Positions 23,905-38,410 of a DNA stretch of 64,000 nt are shown in pieces. Both the position numbers and the translations under genes were made by a program. Each line of letters opens with the position of its first letter. The first letter of the stretch is position 1. The notes under the pieces were generated by a model, which was not told where the DNA came from, searched no databases, and saw nothing but the letters and a program-made list of their open reading frames with translations. Source of the DNA: Dendrobium chrysotoxum. Lineage: Eukaryota > Streptophyta > Magnoliopsida > Asparagales > Orchidaceae. Where the stretch lies: assembly GCA_019925795.1 (NCBI GenBank), contig CM034313.1, positions 27,643,710-27,707,709 on the forward strand. Reading direction: 5' to 3'.

Positions 23905-24116
23905 CATAATTGGAAAGAATTTGATCCAAGATAAGAAGTGTTGTTGAATAATTCATGATTAATTTTTTTTTCTATGAAGCTTAAGTCCAATTGGTTTGGA
24001 CCATTCACTACTACTAAGGTGTATTCATATGGAGTTGTAAATATTAAGTACATATACACTTCCCAAATTTCTAAAGTTAATTGTCAAAGATTAAAATCAT
24101 ACCTAAGAGAGAAAAT
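23905..24116 (+). pseudogene. Ty3/gypsy integrase C-terminal end (unit 2), split by an LTR
   Basis: Frame with KLKSNWFGPFTTTKVYSYG and KVNCQRLKSYLREK from 23977, homologous to the unit 1 copy. It is cut after 24116 by a solo LTR and resumes at 25798 with DHLRSSVHL. The first part is still open, unlike the unit 4 copy. Confidence 0.7.
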
Positions 24117-25792
24117 TGAAAGTTCGAAAGGGATGTTAAGCCTTAGTGAACTAGTCCCGAGGCTAACCAAGAGGGGGGTGAATTGGTTATTTAAAAATTT
24201 CATGATAACAATGAAAATCTTTTTGATACTTAGCAGCGGAAACAAGTAAACAAGAATGAAAAGATCAATCACAGATATTCACCCAAGCAGTTAATATCGA
24301 AAAGTAAAGTGCAAAACTGAATCAGAAAAACAAACCAAATTTTATAGTGGTTCGGTCAACTTGACCTACGTCCACTCCCCGAAACCTCCCCTCCGGGTAT
24401 TGCACTAAACAAAAAGTGTCTCTCCTTTTGCTCCCACAGCAAGGCGGAGAAGCCTGTACAAATACCTCCTTTTCACCACACGGTGAGGCAGAGAACCCGA
24501 CCTCCTTTTGCTTCCTCCTGAAGCAGGCAGAGAACCTTCGAACTCCTTTTGCTTCCACCTGAAGCGGGCAGAGAACCCCAGATCTTCTTGCGAAAGATCC
24601 TCCCACGACGAACACTGACTAGATGAAAGACGACGAGCGGAGAAGACGACTCTGATCCGTGCTTAGAGTAACCTTAGTGAATCCCTCACTAACTCCCCCT
24701 CACAAGATCTTCTCTCTCTCTCCCAACTCTCTCTCTCTCTAGGGTTTCTCAGGGAAGGAAGGTGGCAAAAGATTTTTCTTGTTTCAAGAAAAAGTTCTTT
24801 TATAGGAGGGCCTAAAATTTGCCCTAAATCTCAACTGGTCGGCCAAGATCATCCAGGACGATCTATAGATCGTCCTGTACGATCAGTTCAAATTCAGCTG
24901 TTTCAGCCTGGACGATCTGGCTCTTCTGGACGATCAGTAGAAAAAATTATTCATATCATCCCGTATGATCCTGCGATCGTCCGGGATGATTAGTGCAAAT
25001 CGAGGAATATCGTCCAGAAGACAGTTTGGGTCGTCCAGAGAAATCTGTGCTGGACGACCAAAAAATGACTTGATCGTCCAGGATGATAGGGATATCATCC
25101 TGTACGATTAGTTCAAAAAGTGCCCAAATCATCCTGTACGTAGTTCGGGTCGTACAGCTGAAATGAACTAGACGATCATGATCGTCCGGGATGATCCTGC
25201 GATCGTCCAGGATGATATAATCGTATCAATCAAAATAAATTGTTTTCCTTAATTACCAGATTAAATTAGGCATGATTGTACTAAATCGTCCAGGATGATA
25301 CACATATCATCCAGGATGATCAGACCAAATAACTAAAAATAAAAACTTGCCTAACTTGATCTGGCGGCTGAGAATTTTTGATTTGGGCATATCGTCCCGT
25401 ACGATCCAAAGATCATCCAGGATGATATGCTTAATCAGACCCTCTTAACTTAGTCGCCCTAATTAGGGTTCCTGTGTTTACCTGATCGTCCAGGACGATG
25501 TGAATATTGTCCAAGATGATGTGAATATCGTCCAGGACGATCTGAACAAAAATAGAACAGAAACTCTAATTCACTCAAGCTCTCCCCCTAAGTGTATGTG
25601 TGCAAGGTTACTTAGCTAGGGGATCAGTTACATTACAATTGACTCAATAAAATGAAAAATAGTACATTGGACACACTTGGACTCGATCTTGAGTTAGCTT
25701 GAGTTGCTCGTGGTCTTTTGTGCCTGAAACAGATTAGCCAAGCAAAATACTCTGGAAACATGTTTGTCATCATCAAAACCAAATTTGCAACA
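24117..25792 (-). mobile_element. Solo Sirevirus LTR with target duplications
   Basis: Starts TGAAAGTTCGAAAGGG and ends GCAACA, 1676 bp, flanked on both sides by AAAAT (24112-24116 and 25793-25797). Units 1 and 4 show the empty site. It belongs to the C family: palindromes at 24845-25545, TATA box TATAAAAG (24804-24797, minus), CT tract, and hairpin GCTTC-ctcct-GAAGC in the leader. Such solo LTRs arise by recombination between the two LTRs of a full element. Confidence 0.95.
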
Positions 25793-25797
25793 AAAAT

Positions 25798-28690
25798 AGA
25801 CCATCTTAGGAGTTCAGTACATTTGGCTTCTCCTAGATAGGAGTTTGGCATAATCTAACTAAAGACTATATATTATCACTAAGTGGGAAGCAACATAATT
25901 AATTATCCTTATTTGCTTTTAGGATTGATTGTGTGTATGTTTTTGATTAGAAGACCATTTAAGTAGGTTTGATTTGTGTCCTATAGATGTGGTGTTGTGT
26001 ATGTGTGTGCTGGACTTTATCTTGTGTAGAACCTATTTGGAAAATTTAGTCTTATGCCACAGTCTTATGTTTAGAAGTGCTGCAGTGCTATTATATTTAC
26101 AAAAAAAACTTAAAATTTTAAGGTGTGATGCAACACCAAAGGAACACAGCATCGTAATTCAAAATCATTTTATGATTGCCATAACATTAGCCAAATAGTG
26201 ACTCAGTATTAAGCTTATCAAATTTTTAGAAATCATGAAGCACCACATTCTTAGTAGTGATGTGCCCAGTTAAACCAATATTAGGTTGTTGAAGTTCCAT
26301 GGCAATGGCCACATCAAGAACTACAACCCTACCATGTATCGAGCTCCTTAGTAGTATTATAATTATAAATTCTATGATCTCAATTCCAAAGATAGCACTA
26401 TAGTGCTACCTCACTTCTATGTTGTAGCGCTCATACCATCTTTGACTAGTTTGACTCAACATTGTAATGCTACAAAGGCTAGCATTTTAGCAACAATCAC
26501 TTTATAAATATGAATTAGGCTAATCAATTCATTTCACTTACATTCTGGGCCTCTAATATGTGAATCTTAAGCTTGTACTCCCATCCTAATTACTTAAAAT
26601 GGCCCCCAAGTCTCCATTGGTAGGAAAACGTCTGGATCAACCTCTTATGATGCTTAGAAGTTTATAAGTGCAACCAAAAAGGAATGCTATAATAATCTCA
26701 TCAACTAGACTATTATCCCATAGCTTATTTTTATTAATCCTGGTGGATCATAGAAGCCTAACAATAAAAAAGAATTCAGACTTTCTGGCATGTCCACCTA
26801 GACTCCCTTTTAGTGTCTATTGGTTGAAAATATTTCACTAATAAGAAGGAGCCCCATAATTAGTCTATTTTTATTAGAGGGGAGCGGGTCTCGTTCACCC
26901 CAAATCTATAAACAACATTAATTTGATAGGGACGAGTATTTAAATCTTTGTACCACTATTATTCACTATGATTAGTTTTTAGGTTTTAAACCAATAGGGA
27001 CTTAAATGCCTAATGAAAGAGGATAGGGGATAAAATAATAAACTTTCTCCCATCAACCCTTACCCAAGATTCAAAAGCCTGGTATTATTTTATTTCTCTG
27101 AAGCTTATATTTAGAAAAAATATTAAATTAATGAAGTGACATAATCTTAAACTACTATGTCCAAAAAGATTTTATAATAAACTTTGGGGAAAATGTTTTA
27201 AGTAAATTAAGTATATGCTTACAAGTCAAGTTAAGTGGGTTTAGGACATCCCTGCCTAATTTGTGGCACTACCCAATTTCCATTGTGATGCAATGGAAGA
27301 TGGTTAGAAATGATTAAATCGGTGAACAGATGAGATGAATGATGAACCAACATGTTGATTCTATAGTGTCACAATGCTATATAGCTAGCCCCACGGTGCA
27401 AATGTAGTTATTTTAAAAATCTATAAGTAGTGAGCTTATAACTCAAATAAAGGGGTTGGTTAGTTGGCAAAACATCAAGAAGAGTACTTGTGTGTGTGAG
27501 AATGAGGCTTCTTCTAGAGGGCGTTAGCCATAAGTTTAGGTTATTTTAGTCCAATATGAGTTTAGAGAAAGAAGGAAGGAGTTCGAGGAGTCTGTAATTA
27601 TATAATTAATGATTTCTAGGTGATTTTTATCCTTACTTTTCATTTCACATTTATTTTATATATTTTAATGATGCTTCTTTTATTTAACTTCAGTTACATG
27701 TCAAGCTAGAAACATTTCTCTAGGCTTATAATATTTCAAAAACCATGTTTTTCATTAGATTAGATTAATAATTTCATAAGTTACTCAATGTTATTTTTAA
27801 ATCTTCCAAGTTAATTTAGTGTGTGTAGATGCCTTGCATGAACTTAAAATATAGAGTAATTTATAATCTTGATGGGCCATGTATAGACATATTATGGTTA
27901 GGATTATGAGATCTTAACGAGATATTAAAATAGTAGTGGAGAGAAATCTTTGCTAAAACTCCACAAAATTTGGCAAAGAGGAGTAATTATGCTCTGATTC
28001 ACAGTGATATTAGGAAATATCTAACTATTACAAACATATGTTTTTAAATACCAAAGCTTTAGAGAATTTCAAATATTGAATTTTTTCTTGAATCTTTAGA
28101 TTTTAAGTTTCAATTGTTCACCCTTTTTATATATTGATAAGATAAATTAAGTAGTTCATATCGGCAATACTAGAAAAACTTCAGCGTAATTTCAATCCTT
28201 GTGGAATAATACTTCTCATCACTTTATTACTTGAAATGACACGTATACTTTTGTAGAACATGATTTACACAACAGGTAAATTTCAATTAATAGAATAGTA
28301 GTGTGCTTATCAATAATGTTATTTACTTATTTAATAAAATTATTTTTCTTGTCCTTCGTCATTTTATTTGCGCAAATAATTTTGATTATAGTATTTGTCT
28401 CATTTTTGTCTTAATTTTAAATCTCCAAAGATGACATTAAGTATGCAGTATTTTAATGCTTCAAAGTAAATTAAATTACAAAATAATAAAGTAATTATCT
28501 TATAATAATAAATAATTTTATTAGAGTTAATAAATACAAATAAAGTAAAGTTTTAATTTATCAAGCTTGTAACTGAGATCTTATAGAATTAATTAATCCG
28601 TATTATGGAAAGTTTAAGACTTACTTCATTCTTATCGAGTAATATAAGTTGGTAATAAAAGAAGTATGTTAACATTCTAAACTTTACGTC
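25798..28690. other. Non-coding gypsy-like region of unit 2
   Basis: Counterpart of 15430-18340. It keeps the AGTGCTA cluster (26070-26480), with the 16-bp perfect palindrome TAGCACTATAGTGCTA near 26395. The TATA site of unit 1 is weakened here (CTATAAGTAG near 27420). No reading frame is conserved. Confidence 0.5.
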
Positions 28691-28699
28691 CTACTAATT

Positions 28700-29785
28700 T
28701 TGACTAAGTGATTAGAAGGAATATTCAAAGCTATATAGAGGATTATTGTTGGAAATGGTGTAAGAAATTAAAGCTTAAAGCACTTGTAGAACTATTCTGG
28801 TGACTATTAAGCAAAGAGGAAATTCCAAAAATGATTATCTAATACAAAGAAGATTGCATAATACTAATTTGTTCTACAGGTTGTCAAGCTATTAAGAATA
28901 TTCAACATATTTTAGTTGAGTGTATTAAACAGCATGAAGTGATTGCTAAGTTAAATAATTGGAGATATCAAGTTCCAATTTTTTGTTCCTTGGCAGATTG
29001 CTGCTCTAAATTGGAAAGATTATCATTGAATAATTCAAATATTGCTAAGCTTTACTATACAACTATCTTTATTTCCTAGAGAAATAGAAATACTATTAAG
29101 CAAGGAGGTTCACCTGTTAGTTTGGTGTTATTAGCTACAAATGTGTTTAGCCATGCTATCCCTCCACATTTTAATTCTATAATGGAAAACTAGAAAGTTA
29201 ATTAACTTTCCATAGCTGTGTAAAAATTTTTGGCACCCTCCTCCACCCGATTGGATTAAAATTAATTTTGATGCTTCAATTTTAAAAAATAATGAAGCTA
29301 GAATAGGAGGTATTTTCAGAGACCATCATGGGAGATTTATTCTTGCATTTGAAATCAAATATATGCATTGGGATAGGTCTCGGAAAGAATTAGTTGTTGT
29401 TACTTCGTTGACAAAGATATTTTAAGATTGGATGTTGGATAGTAAAGGTATTATAATAGAGGGGGATAATATAAACATTATTCAGTTGCTACATAATGCA
29501 TTTAAGAATTCTAAATGCTACCCAAAAAATCCATTGTTGAAGGAGGTGATTTTACTTTAATCATGTTATTTTTCAATTTACTCATAGAGATTGAAATAAG
29601 TTGGTTGATTTTTGTGCAAACTTAGCTATTGTTAGGGATTTTATTGGGATAATGTTAGTGATAATAATATTACTCCTACTTTTATTTCATTGTTAAAGTA
29701 GGAAAGTGATAGTTGCTATATCACTTAGTAGTTTGTGATAGTTATTTTATTTTAATGAAATTTGCAGTTCTCAGAAAAAAAAAGG
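28700..29785 (+). pseudogene. LINE ORF2 3' end, unit 2
   Basis: Copy of the unit 1 LINE relic with the same zinc-binding and RNase H segments (PPPPDWIKIN, GGIFRDHHGRF) and a terminal A-run near 29775. It carries a stop inside the RNase H part (WF to stop after KIF) that unit 1 lacks. Confidence 0.75.
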
Positions 29786-30326
29786 TGATTAGAAACACTA
29801 TTTGGTAAACAACATCATTAAGATGTACTTAGCTAACAAAAGGGTTGTGAAAACAAAAGAAAAAAGAAAACAAAAGAAAAGTAAAAAGAAAAAAATGGTG
29901 AAAAAAGCTAAAAGCTAAGTATTGATAATCAAAAATTATTACCAGTTGTGTTTCATGAATCATTTTGGGTTGTCATTAGAAGTTTATACTTAAAGTTAGT
30001 ACATGTGAATATGTGAAGTTGAGAAAAACAAGTTAAATCTAATAAGAATAAATAAGTCAGAAATATTTAATGTCCTGAAGAAATTAAGACCTAGTGAAAT
30101 CAGTTAAAAACCACACTTACACAGAGGAATTTAATTTAGAAGGAATATTGATAGAGGTAAAATGTTAAGATATTTTTGTTGTATCAAATTTATTATTGAA
30201 AATTTATACACTATCTAAGTGTTACTCTTATGATCTATTGAACTATATTTTTTCAAAATTAAGAGCTAACAAAATGTGGTAAAACATTAAGTGCACATTT
30301 GCATTATTTGAGAACAAGTAATATTT

Positions 30327-31002
30327 TAAGTTTGGGGGATTTATTTGGTTAGAAAACATAGTATTTAAACTTTAAAATCTAGTGCAAAAAAACTATTTAA
30401 GTTGTTATTTTATGTCAAAATTTCTCATGGAGGCAATTTTGAAGAAATTTTAGAGCAATACCATGGTGCCACATGTACCAATATCATAGTGCTATAGGTT
30501 ATGATTGATATCAAAATGGAGAACTTAGTGCCACTATGCTCATACATCCAACATTTTAGTGCTCTAAAGAGGAGTAAATGAAGTTTTATAATAGAGAGCT
30601 TTGCATCACAATTCTAAATAGCCTAGAGCAATAACACTTGGGCCAACACGAAAGCTTAAAATTATCTCAGCATCACAATAGTGTGACAGTTATTAGTTAT
30701 TATCCAAAGAGAAGTGAGAATTCTTTAACAATGTTGTAGCACTACCAGTGCAACAGTACAGGGCTAAGGGACTAACTAATCAGTTTCCCAAGTGTTTTAT
30801 AAGTAGTATAAATTGGTGATTTCATTTGAAGAGAGGAAACATTTAGAGAGGGGTTTCTACGGTAGAATTCTTTAAGGGGGTGGGGGTTAGAAAAAATGTT
30901 CCTTACTTTTATCTCTGCATATGTTTATAGTTAGTGACTGTTGTTTTTGTGTACCCTTGTAAGAAGAATCAGGGGCAACTCATGGAAGAGAGCAAGTTTT
31001 TA
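30327..31002 (+). repeat. Putative gypsy polypurine tract and LTR start, unit 2
   Basis: GTTTGGGGGATTT at 30330-30342 and the following motif-rich segment, colinear with 19965-20640. Confidence 0.4.
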
Positions 31003-31302
31003 CTTCAAGGGATACACTTGGTTTGAATATTTTAATTAGTGAAATTCCTATTCAAAGTTTCAATAGATTTTCTTTATTTTGTTCTTTAATAATGTAATGT
31101 TGTTGCTAGTTTAAATTTTTCAAGATTTATGATGTGATAATCAAATTATATGCAATGTAGATTAGGTCTTTCATGTTTTCATGTTCTTCATTGAGTTATG
31201 TTTAGGAATTTATTGAGTTTAAAAAATGTAATGTTTAATGTTGTGAATTTTTTTATGATCAACTACTCATGTTATTATTTTTGGCATAAAGCTCATAAGG
31301 AA

Positions 31303-31935
31303 GAGGCCATTTGGAATCAAGTTGGTGTAGCACTATTGCACCACATGGCCAAGCACCACAGTGCTTGAGGATGAATTCTAATCCCAAAATAGAAAGATAT
31401 GCATGCTAAGCCTATATAATATAACCAAATAAATGCTAAGCCTATAAAACAAAACTAACAAAACCAAAAGGTGTGCCTACATGCACAGATCAAAGCTTAT
31501 TATCCAAACTCCTCAGCTCGCTCCTTACCCACCCTTGGCCTAAAAATAAAAGCAAAATTAAGAATGAGCTAACATAGCTCAGACGACTATCACAGCCTGA
31601 AACAGAAATCAATAATCTAGAGGCCATTTGGAATCAAGTTAGTGATGCACCATTGCACTGCATGGCCAAGCACCACATTGCTTGGGGGTGAATTATAATC
31701 CAAAAATAGAGAGATATGCATGCTAAGCCTATATAACATAACCAAATAAATGCTAAGCCTATAAAATAAAACTAATAAAACCAAAAGGTCTACCTACATG
31801 CACAGATCAGAGCTTGTCATCCAAACTACTCAGCTCGCTCCTTACCCTCCCTTGGCTTAGAAATAGAAGCAAAAGTAAGAATGAGCTAACACAGCTCAAA
31901 CGACTATCACAGCCTAAAATAGAAATTAATAATTG
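31303..31935. repeat. 317-bp direct duplication, unit 2
   Basis: GAGGCCATTTGG at 31303 and 31620, the same 317-bp period as in unit 1. Confidence 0.85.
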
Positions 31936-32133
31936 AAATCAAAAGAATTGAAAATACTATGTTGTAATAAGAAACTAAAGTATTGTATGAAAAGCTAAAA
32001 CTAAAATATATATTGATACCAAATCCATTCAATTAATAAAATAAATAAATTAAAAATGAAATATAAATAAATGTCTTATAGAAATTTTTAAAATGACCCT
32101 CAGGCTCTAGCATCCTAACACATCTCATACTAA

Positions 32134-32361
32134 AATTCCAGCTCGATAGCCCATTAGCTTTAAGATAATACAATCCAATATTGGTTGCCCACTAGCACTA
32201 GTATAATAGAATCCCACCTAGATCGCCTACTGGTGTTGACATAATAGAATCCTACATTGGATGCCCACTGGCATCAACATAACAGTATCCCACCTCGGTC
32301 ACCCATTGGCAACGAAATAATAAAATCTAACCTCGCTAGCCCTTTAGCACAGGTATAACAC
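32134..32361. repeat. 38-bp minisatellite, 6 copies (unit 3)
   Basis: Six 38-bp copies in register with the other units; the sixth starts at 32324. Confidence 0.9.
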
Positions 32362-34177
32362 ATTTCTTTCACATTTTTTATGCATTTCATTAAAAAAAGC
32401 ATAATTAGACTAAATTTAAAAATTATAAAAATTCCTTAATGGTATGTAATAGAAACACTACTAAGCAAAAATTCCTAATTTCTAAATATAACCAAATTAT
32501 CAGACATCATTCTGAAGCTTTATTTGAGTTAAAGCACTTTTTTAGATGTCAAAATAAATTTTTAAGTAGGCAAAAATCATTAATTTTTTTAATTTATCCA
32601 GCAAAAAATTTATAAAATAAACTCAAAATATTTATAATCTTAATCTCTATAACATATAAAAAGTTACACTTTGAAAGTTTTGCCAAAATAAAGTTATCAT
32701 TAGTTTTTGGTAACAAAAATATAAATTTAATCAAAAAATCCCAAAAAAATCAAATTAATAAAAACTAAAATAGGCAAAATGTAACTTACCTCAAGATGAG
32801 CAAGTTTTCCACTTGGGCCGACGGACAAAAAATGGCTTCACAACCTCCAAAACCCAAGTTTCATTTTCTTGATTCTCTCTTTTCTTCTCTTTTCCCCCAA
32901 ACCCTTCTCAATTAAATGAAATGGCTAATGGATTTTAAAAATATATATTTTATAATAAAATAATAAAATGGTACTATTACAATTATGTCATTTGTTATTT
33001 ATTTTAGAAAAATCTATATAAATCCTTTATATCTTCAAATTTGGAAATCAAAAAATTAAAAAAATATATTCATAAGTTAACTAAGCAGATCTAAAATAAC
33101 CTGGTGAGATCAATTTACAAAACGAACACCAAATGGTTCTAGAAAGCCCACTTGTACCAACAAATGCTAATTTCTTAAGAAATTATGTTAATCCCCAAAA
33201 ATTATATTAAAATTAGTGAAACTAAAACACAATAATATAAATGCTATGAAGATGGTTTATGATTTTGACTTATAATGACTCCTAAAATTATTTTTCTATT
33301 ATAGGTAAAAATATATTTTTTAAAATTTTTGAGTTTTAAAAAACCCTCTCCTTCTATTGAAATAGTTTGTTTGAGAGACTCATTCAGGAACGAGGAAGGA
33401 GTTTAACACTAGAGCATAGAGGACTAGCTTTGGTCATATCTTCCAATGAAATCACCCTTTATCATGAGGGAAATCTCATAAGTTCCTCTCTTAGTTAGAA
33501 AAATCTTTGTCCCATCAAGAGTTAAGTCTTCCATGCTAGACACTTCAACAATCAAAATAGTATTATATATCACCTTTGTAAGAAATTTCTCACAATCAAA
33601 TCAATCTTAGTATCCCCTCTCAACTCAATTTGGCAACCTCATACTGGCTCCTTACTCAACACTAACCTAATCTCCATACTACCTACAGATGTTACTCCCC
33701 CCCTCTCACCACAATTAGGTGACCAAATATCGACTCCTTTTTCTACTCTAGATGAATCTCTTGACTACCTTCAAATTCTACTCACATCCTTCCAACTTAA
33801 TGAGATAACTTCAATCTGGCTTCCTATTCATGTTGACCTAATATACGAGATCATCCTACTGGCCTCTTCTCTCATAATGATCAGTACAAATAGCCAAGCT
33901 GTATTAAGGATTGATGAGATAGTTATTATATCTAATACACATTCACTATATCTCTCCAAACCCGACAAGATGAGAAAGGGGGAGCAAAAGGGAAAAAGGA
34001 TTAGAAGAAAAACTAGAGAATGATATAGCAATAAAAGAAGGAGAGGCACATGACAAAGAGTGAGAGCGATTGTGCCATTTTTTCCCTTTCTTAGCTTAAG
34101 CTCTGCATCATAGAGCCCTCACTTCCTTTATTCTTATATGTCTTACTCGGATAATAAAGCTTTTATCTTGATCCCTC

Positions 34178-34212
<35 letters not shown>

Positions 34213-34218
34213 TATCTC
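34178..34218. repeat. Short (CT)n/(CTAT)n microsatellite, unit 3
   Basis: Same site as in the other units, here with the shortest CT run followed by a few CTAT repeats. Confidence 0.9.
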
Positions 34219-36249
34219 TTATTTTCTCATATTCTAATTTCATTTTCTTCACCCGAGGGGCTCTCAGTCTATAGGTCACATAAAGTATGGCTGGTATTAT
34301 CTACTATATAAAATAGTATTCAATAGAAAATATTCATTCAATTAAATGAGCTAGGAGAATTTTGAAATGATGTTTATAAAAATGATAAATTTAATAAGTT
34401 ATAAATTAAAAAATGTCTTGACTATAAGCATATTTGGAAAGAATTTGATCCATGATAACAAGTGTTGTTGAATAATTCAAGATAAATTTTTTGATAGGGA
34501 TGGGTATTTGAATTTTGTACCACTATCATTCACTGTGATTATTTTTTAGGTTTTAAACCTATAGGGACTTAAATGCCTAGTGGAAGAGGAGTGGGGATAA
34601 AATAATAAACCTTCTCCCATATGCCCTTACCCAAGATTCAAAAGACAAGTATTATTTTATTTCTCTTAAGCTTATACCTTGAAAAAATATTATATTAATG
34701 AAGTGACATGATCTTAAACTATCATATCCAAAAGAATTTTATAATAAACTTTGGGAAAAATGTTTTAAGTAAATTTAGTATATGCTTAGAGGTCAACTTA
34801 AGTGGGTTTATGACATCACTGCCTTATTTGTGGCACTACCAAATTTCCACTGTAATGTGATGGAAGATGGTTAGAAATGGTTGAATCGGTGAACATATGA
34901 GATGAATAATGAACCAACATGTTGATTCTACAGTGCCACAATGCTAAATAGCTTTCCCCACAGTTAAAATGTAGTTATTTGAATTATAAATAGTAAGCTT
35001 ATAACTCATATAAATGGGCTGGCTAGTTGATAAAACATTAATAAGAGTACGTGTATGTGTGTGTGTGTGTCAGGCTACTTCTAGAGGGCCTTAGCCATAA
35101 GTTCATGTTATGTTAGTCCAATATGAGTTTAGAGAAAGAAGGAAGGAGTTCAAGGAGTCTATAATTATATTATTAATGATTTCTAGGTGATTTTTATCCT
35201 TACTTTTCATTTCACTTTTATTTTATATATTGTAATGAAGCATATTTTATTTAACTTCAATTCCATATCCAGTTAGAAACTTTTCTTTAGGCTTATAATA
35301 TTTCAAAAACCATGTTTTTCATTATATTAGATTAATAATTTCATAAATTACTCAATGTTATTTTTAAATCTTCCAAGCTTAATTTAGTTTGCGTAGATGC
35401 CTTGCATGAACTTAAAATATAGTGTAATTTATAATCTTGATGGACCTTGTATAGGCATATGATCGTTAAGATTATGAGATCTTAAGGAGATATTAAAACA
35501 GTAATGGGGAGAAATTTTAGCTAAAACTCCAAAGAATTTGGCAAAGAGGAGTAATTATGCTTTGATTTACACCAACATTAGGAAATATCTAACTATTACA
35601 AACATATATTTTAAATATCAAAGCTTTAGAGTATTTTAAATATAGAATTTTTCTTGAATCTTTAGATTTTAACTTTTAATTTTACACCCTTTTTATACGA
35701 TTGATAAGATAAACTAAGTAGTTCATATCGACAATACTATAATGGCTTCAGTGTAATTTCAATCCTCGTGGAATAATACTTTTCTCATCACTTTATTACT
35801 TGAAATGACATGTATACTTTTGTAGATCATGATTTACACAACATGGCAAATTACAATTAACAGAATAGCACCTATCAATAATGTTATTTACTTATTTTTC
35901 TTGTCCTTCATCTTCTTATTTATGCAAATCATTTTGATTATAGTATTTGCCTCATTTTTGTCTAACTTTTAAATATCAAAAAATGACATTAAATATATAG
36001 TATTTTAATGCTTCAAAGTAAATTATATTGGAAAATAATAAATTAATTAACTTATAATAACAAATAATTTTATTGGAGTTAATAAATCCAAATAAAGAAA
36101 AGTTTTAATTAACTAAGCATGCAACTGAGATCTTATAGAATTAATTAATCATTATTGTGGGAAGTTTAAGACTTATTTCATTATTATAGAGTAATATAAG
36201 TTGGTAATCAAGGAAGTATGTTAATATTCAACACTTTAAGTCCTACTAA

Positions 36250-36876
36250 TTTTGACTAAGTGATTAAAAGGATTATTCAAACCTATATAGAGGATTATTG
36301 TTGGAAATGGTTGAAGAAATTAAAGCTTAAAGCACGTGTGGAACTGTTCTGGTGATTATTAAGCAAAGAGGCACTTCCAACAAATGATGATCTAAGGCAT
36401 AGAAGATTGTATAATACTAATGTGTTCTACAGGTTGTCAAGCTATTGAGAATATGCATTGGGATATATCTCTGATAGAATTAATTGTTGTTACTTTGTTG
36501 ACAAAGATATTTCATGATTGGATGCTGGATAGTAAAGGAATTATAATATAGGGGGATAATATGAACATTATTCAGTTGCTACATAATACATTTAAGAATT
36601 CTAAATGGTGTCCAAAAAATCAATTGTTGAAGGAGGTGATTTTTCTTTAATCATGTTATTTTTCAATTTACTCATAGAGATTGTAATAAGTTGGTTGGCT
36701 TTTCTGCTAACTTAGCTATTGTTAATAATTTTTATTGGGATAATGTTAGTGATAATAATATTCCTCCTTCTTTTATTTCATTGTTAATGGAGGAATGTGA
36801 CAATTATTCTATCACTTAGTAGTTTGTAATAGTTTTTTTTTATTTTAATGTAATTTGTACTTCTCAGAAAAAAAAA
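36250..36876 (+). pseudogene. Deleted LINE relic, unit 3
   Basis: Retains KLKLKARVELFW, RRLYNTNVFYRLSS, then jumps to ENMHWDIS and the end of the RNase H region, with an A-run at 36868. The zinc-binding C-terminus and the RNase H start are deleted. Confidence 0.7.
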
Positions 36877-37439
36877 GTTGTTAGAAGGACTAATGGGTAT
36901 ACAACATCATTAAGATGTACCTAGCTAACAAAAGGGTTAAGTGAAAAGGAAAAAAAGGAAACGAAGAAAAAGAAAAAAGAAAACAAAAGAAAAGTAAAAT
37001 GAAAAAAATGGTGAGAAAAGCTAAAAGCTAAGTATTGATAATCAAAAATTAATACCCGTTGTGTTTCATGAATCATTTTGGGCTGTCTTTAGAAGTTTAT
37101 ACTTGAAGTTAGTACATGGGAATATGTGAAGTTGAGAAAAACAAAGTTATATCTGATAAGAAAAAATAAGTCAAAAATATTTAATGTCCGAAAGAAATTA
37201 AGACCTAGTGAAATCAGTTAAAAACCACACTTTGACATAGGAATTTAATTTAGAAGGAATATTAACAGAGGTAAAATGTTAATATATTATTAGTTATTTC
37301 AAATTTATTATTGAAAATTTATACACTATCTTGGTGTTACTCTTATGATCTATGGAACTATATTTTTTTCAAAATTAAGAGCTACAAAAATGTGGTAAAA
37401 TATTAAGTGCACATTTGCATTATTTGAGAATAAGTAATA

Positions 37440-38120
37440 TTTTAAGTTTGGGGGATTTATCTGTTTAGAAAACCTAGTATTTAAACTTAAAAACCTAGTG
37501 TAAAAAACTATTTAAGTTGTTATTTTATGTCACAATTTCTCAGGGAGGAGGCAATTTGGAAGAAATTTTAGAACAATACCATGGTGCCACATGTCCCAAA
37601 ATTATAGTTTTGTAGGTTTAAGATTGATGTCAAAATAGAAAACTCAGTGCCACTATGCTCATACATCCAACATTTTAGTGCTCTAAAGAAAAGAAAATGA
37701 ATTTTTACGATAGAGAGCTATCCATCACATGCTAAATAGCCTAGCGCCATAACACTTGGGCTAACACAACAGCTTAAAATTATCTCAGCATCACAATAGT
37801 GTGACAGTTATTAGTTATTATCCAAAGAGAAAATAGAATTCATTAACAATGTTGTAGCACTACCAGTGCAACACCACAGGACTAAGGGACTAACTAATCA
37901 GTTTCCCAAGTGTTTTATAAGTAGTATAAATTGGTGATTTCATTTGAAGAGAGGAAACATTTAGAGAGGGGTTTCTACGGTAGAATTCTTTAAGGGGGTG
38001 GGGGTTAGCAAAATTGTTCCTTACTTTCATCTCTACTTGTCCTTGAGTGTTGTTTTTGTGTGCCCTTGTAAGAAGAATCAGGGGCAACTCATGGAAGAGA
38101 GCAAGTTTTTACATCAAGGG
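37440..38120 (+). repeat. Putative gypsy polypurine tract and LTR start, unit 3
   Basis: GTTTGGGGGATTT near 37446 and following segment, colinear with units 1 and 2. Confidence 0.4.
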
Positions 38121-38410
38121 ATACACTTGGTTTGAATATTTTAATTAGTGAAATTCCCATTCAAAGTTTTAATAGATTTTCTTTATTTTGCTCTTTTAAT
38201 AATGCAATATAGTTGCTAATTTAAATGTTTTAAGATTTATGATTTGATAATGGAATTATGTATAATGTAGATTTGGTATTTCATGTTTTCATGCTCTTCA
38301 TTGAGTTATGTTTCGGCATTTATTGAGTTTAAAAAAATGTAATGTTTAATGTTTTGAATTTTTTTATGATCAACTACTCAAGTTATTATTTTGTGCATAA
38401 AGTTCATAAG

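Larger units (their letters stand above)
21644..31999 (+). repeat. Array unit 2 (8.7 kb plus a solo LTR)
   Basis: Second copy of the array unit, 10356 bp including a 1676-bp solo LTR and one copy of its 5-bp target duplication. Without them it is about 8675 bp, matching unit 1 in order and length. Confidence 0.85.
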
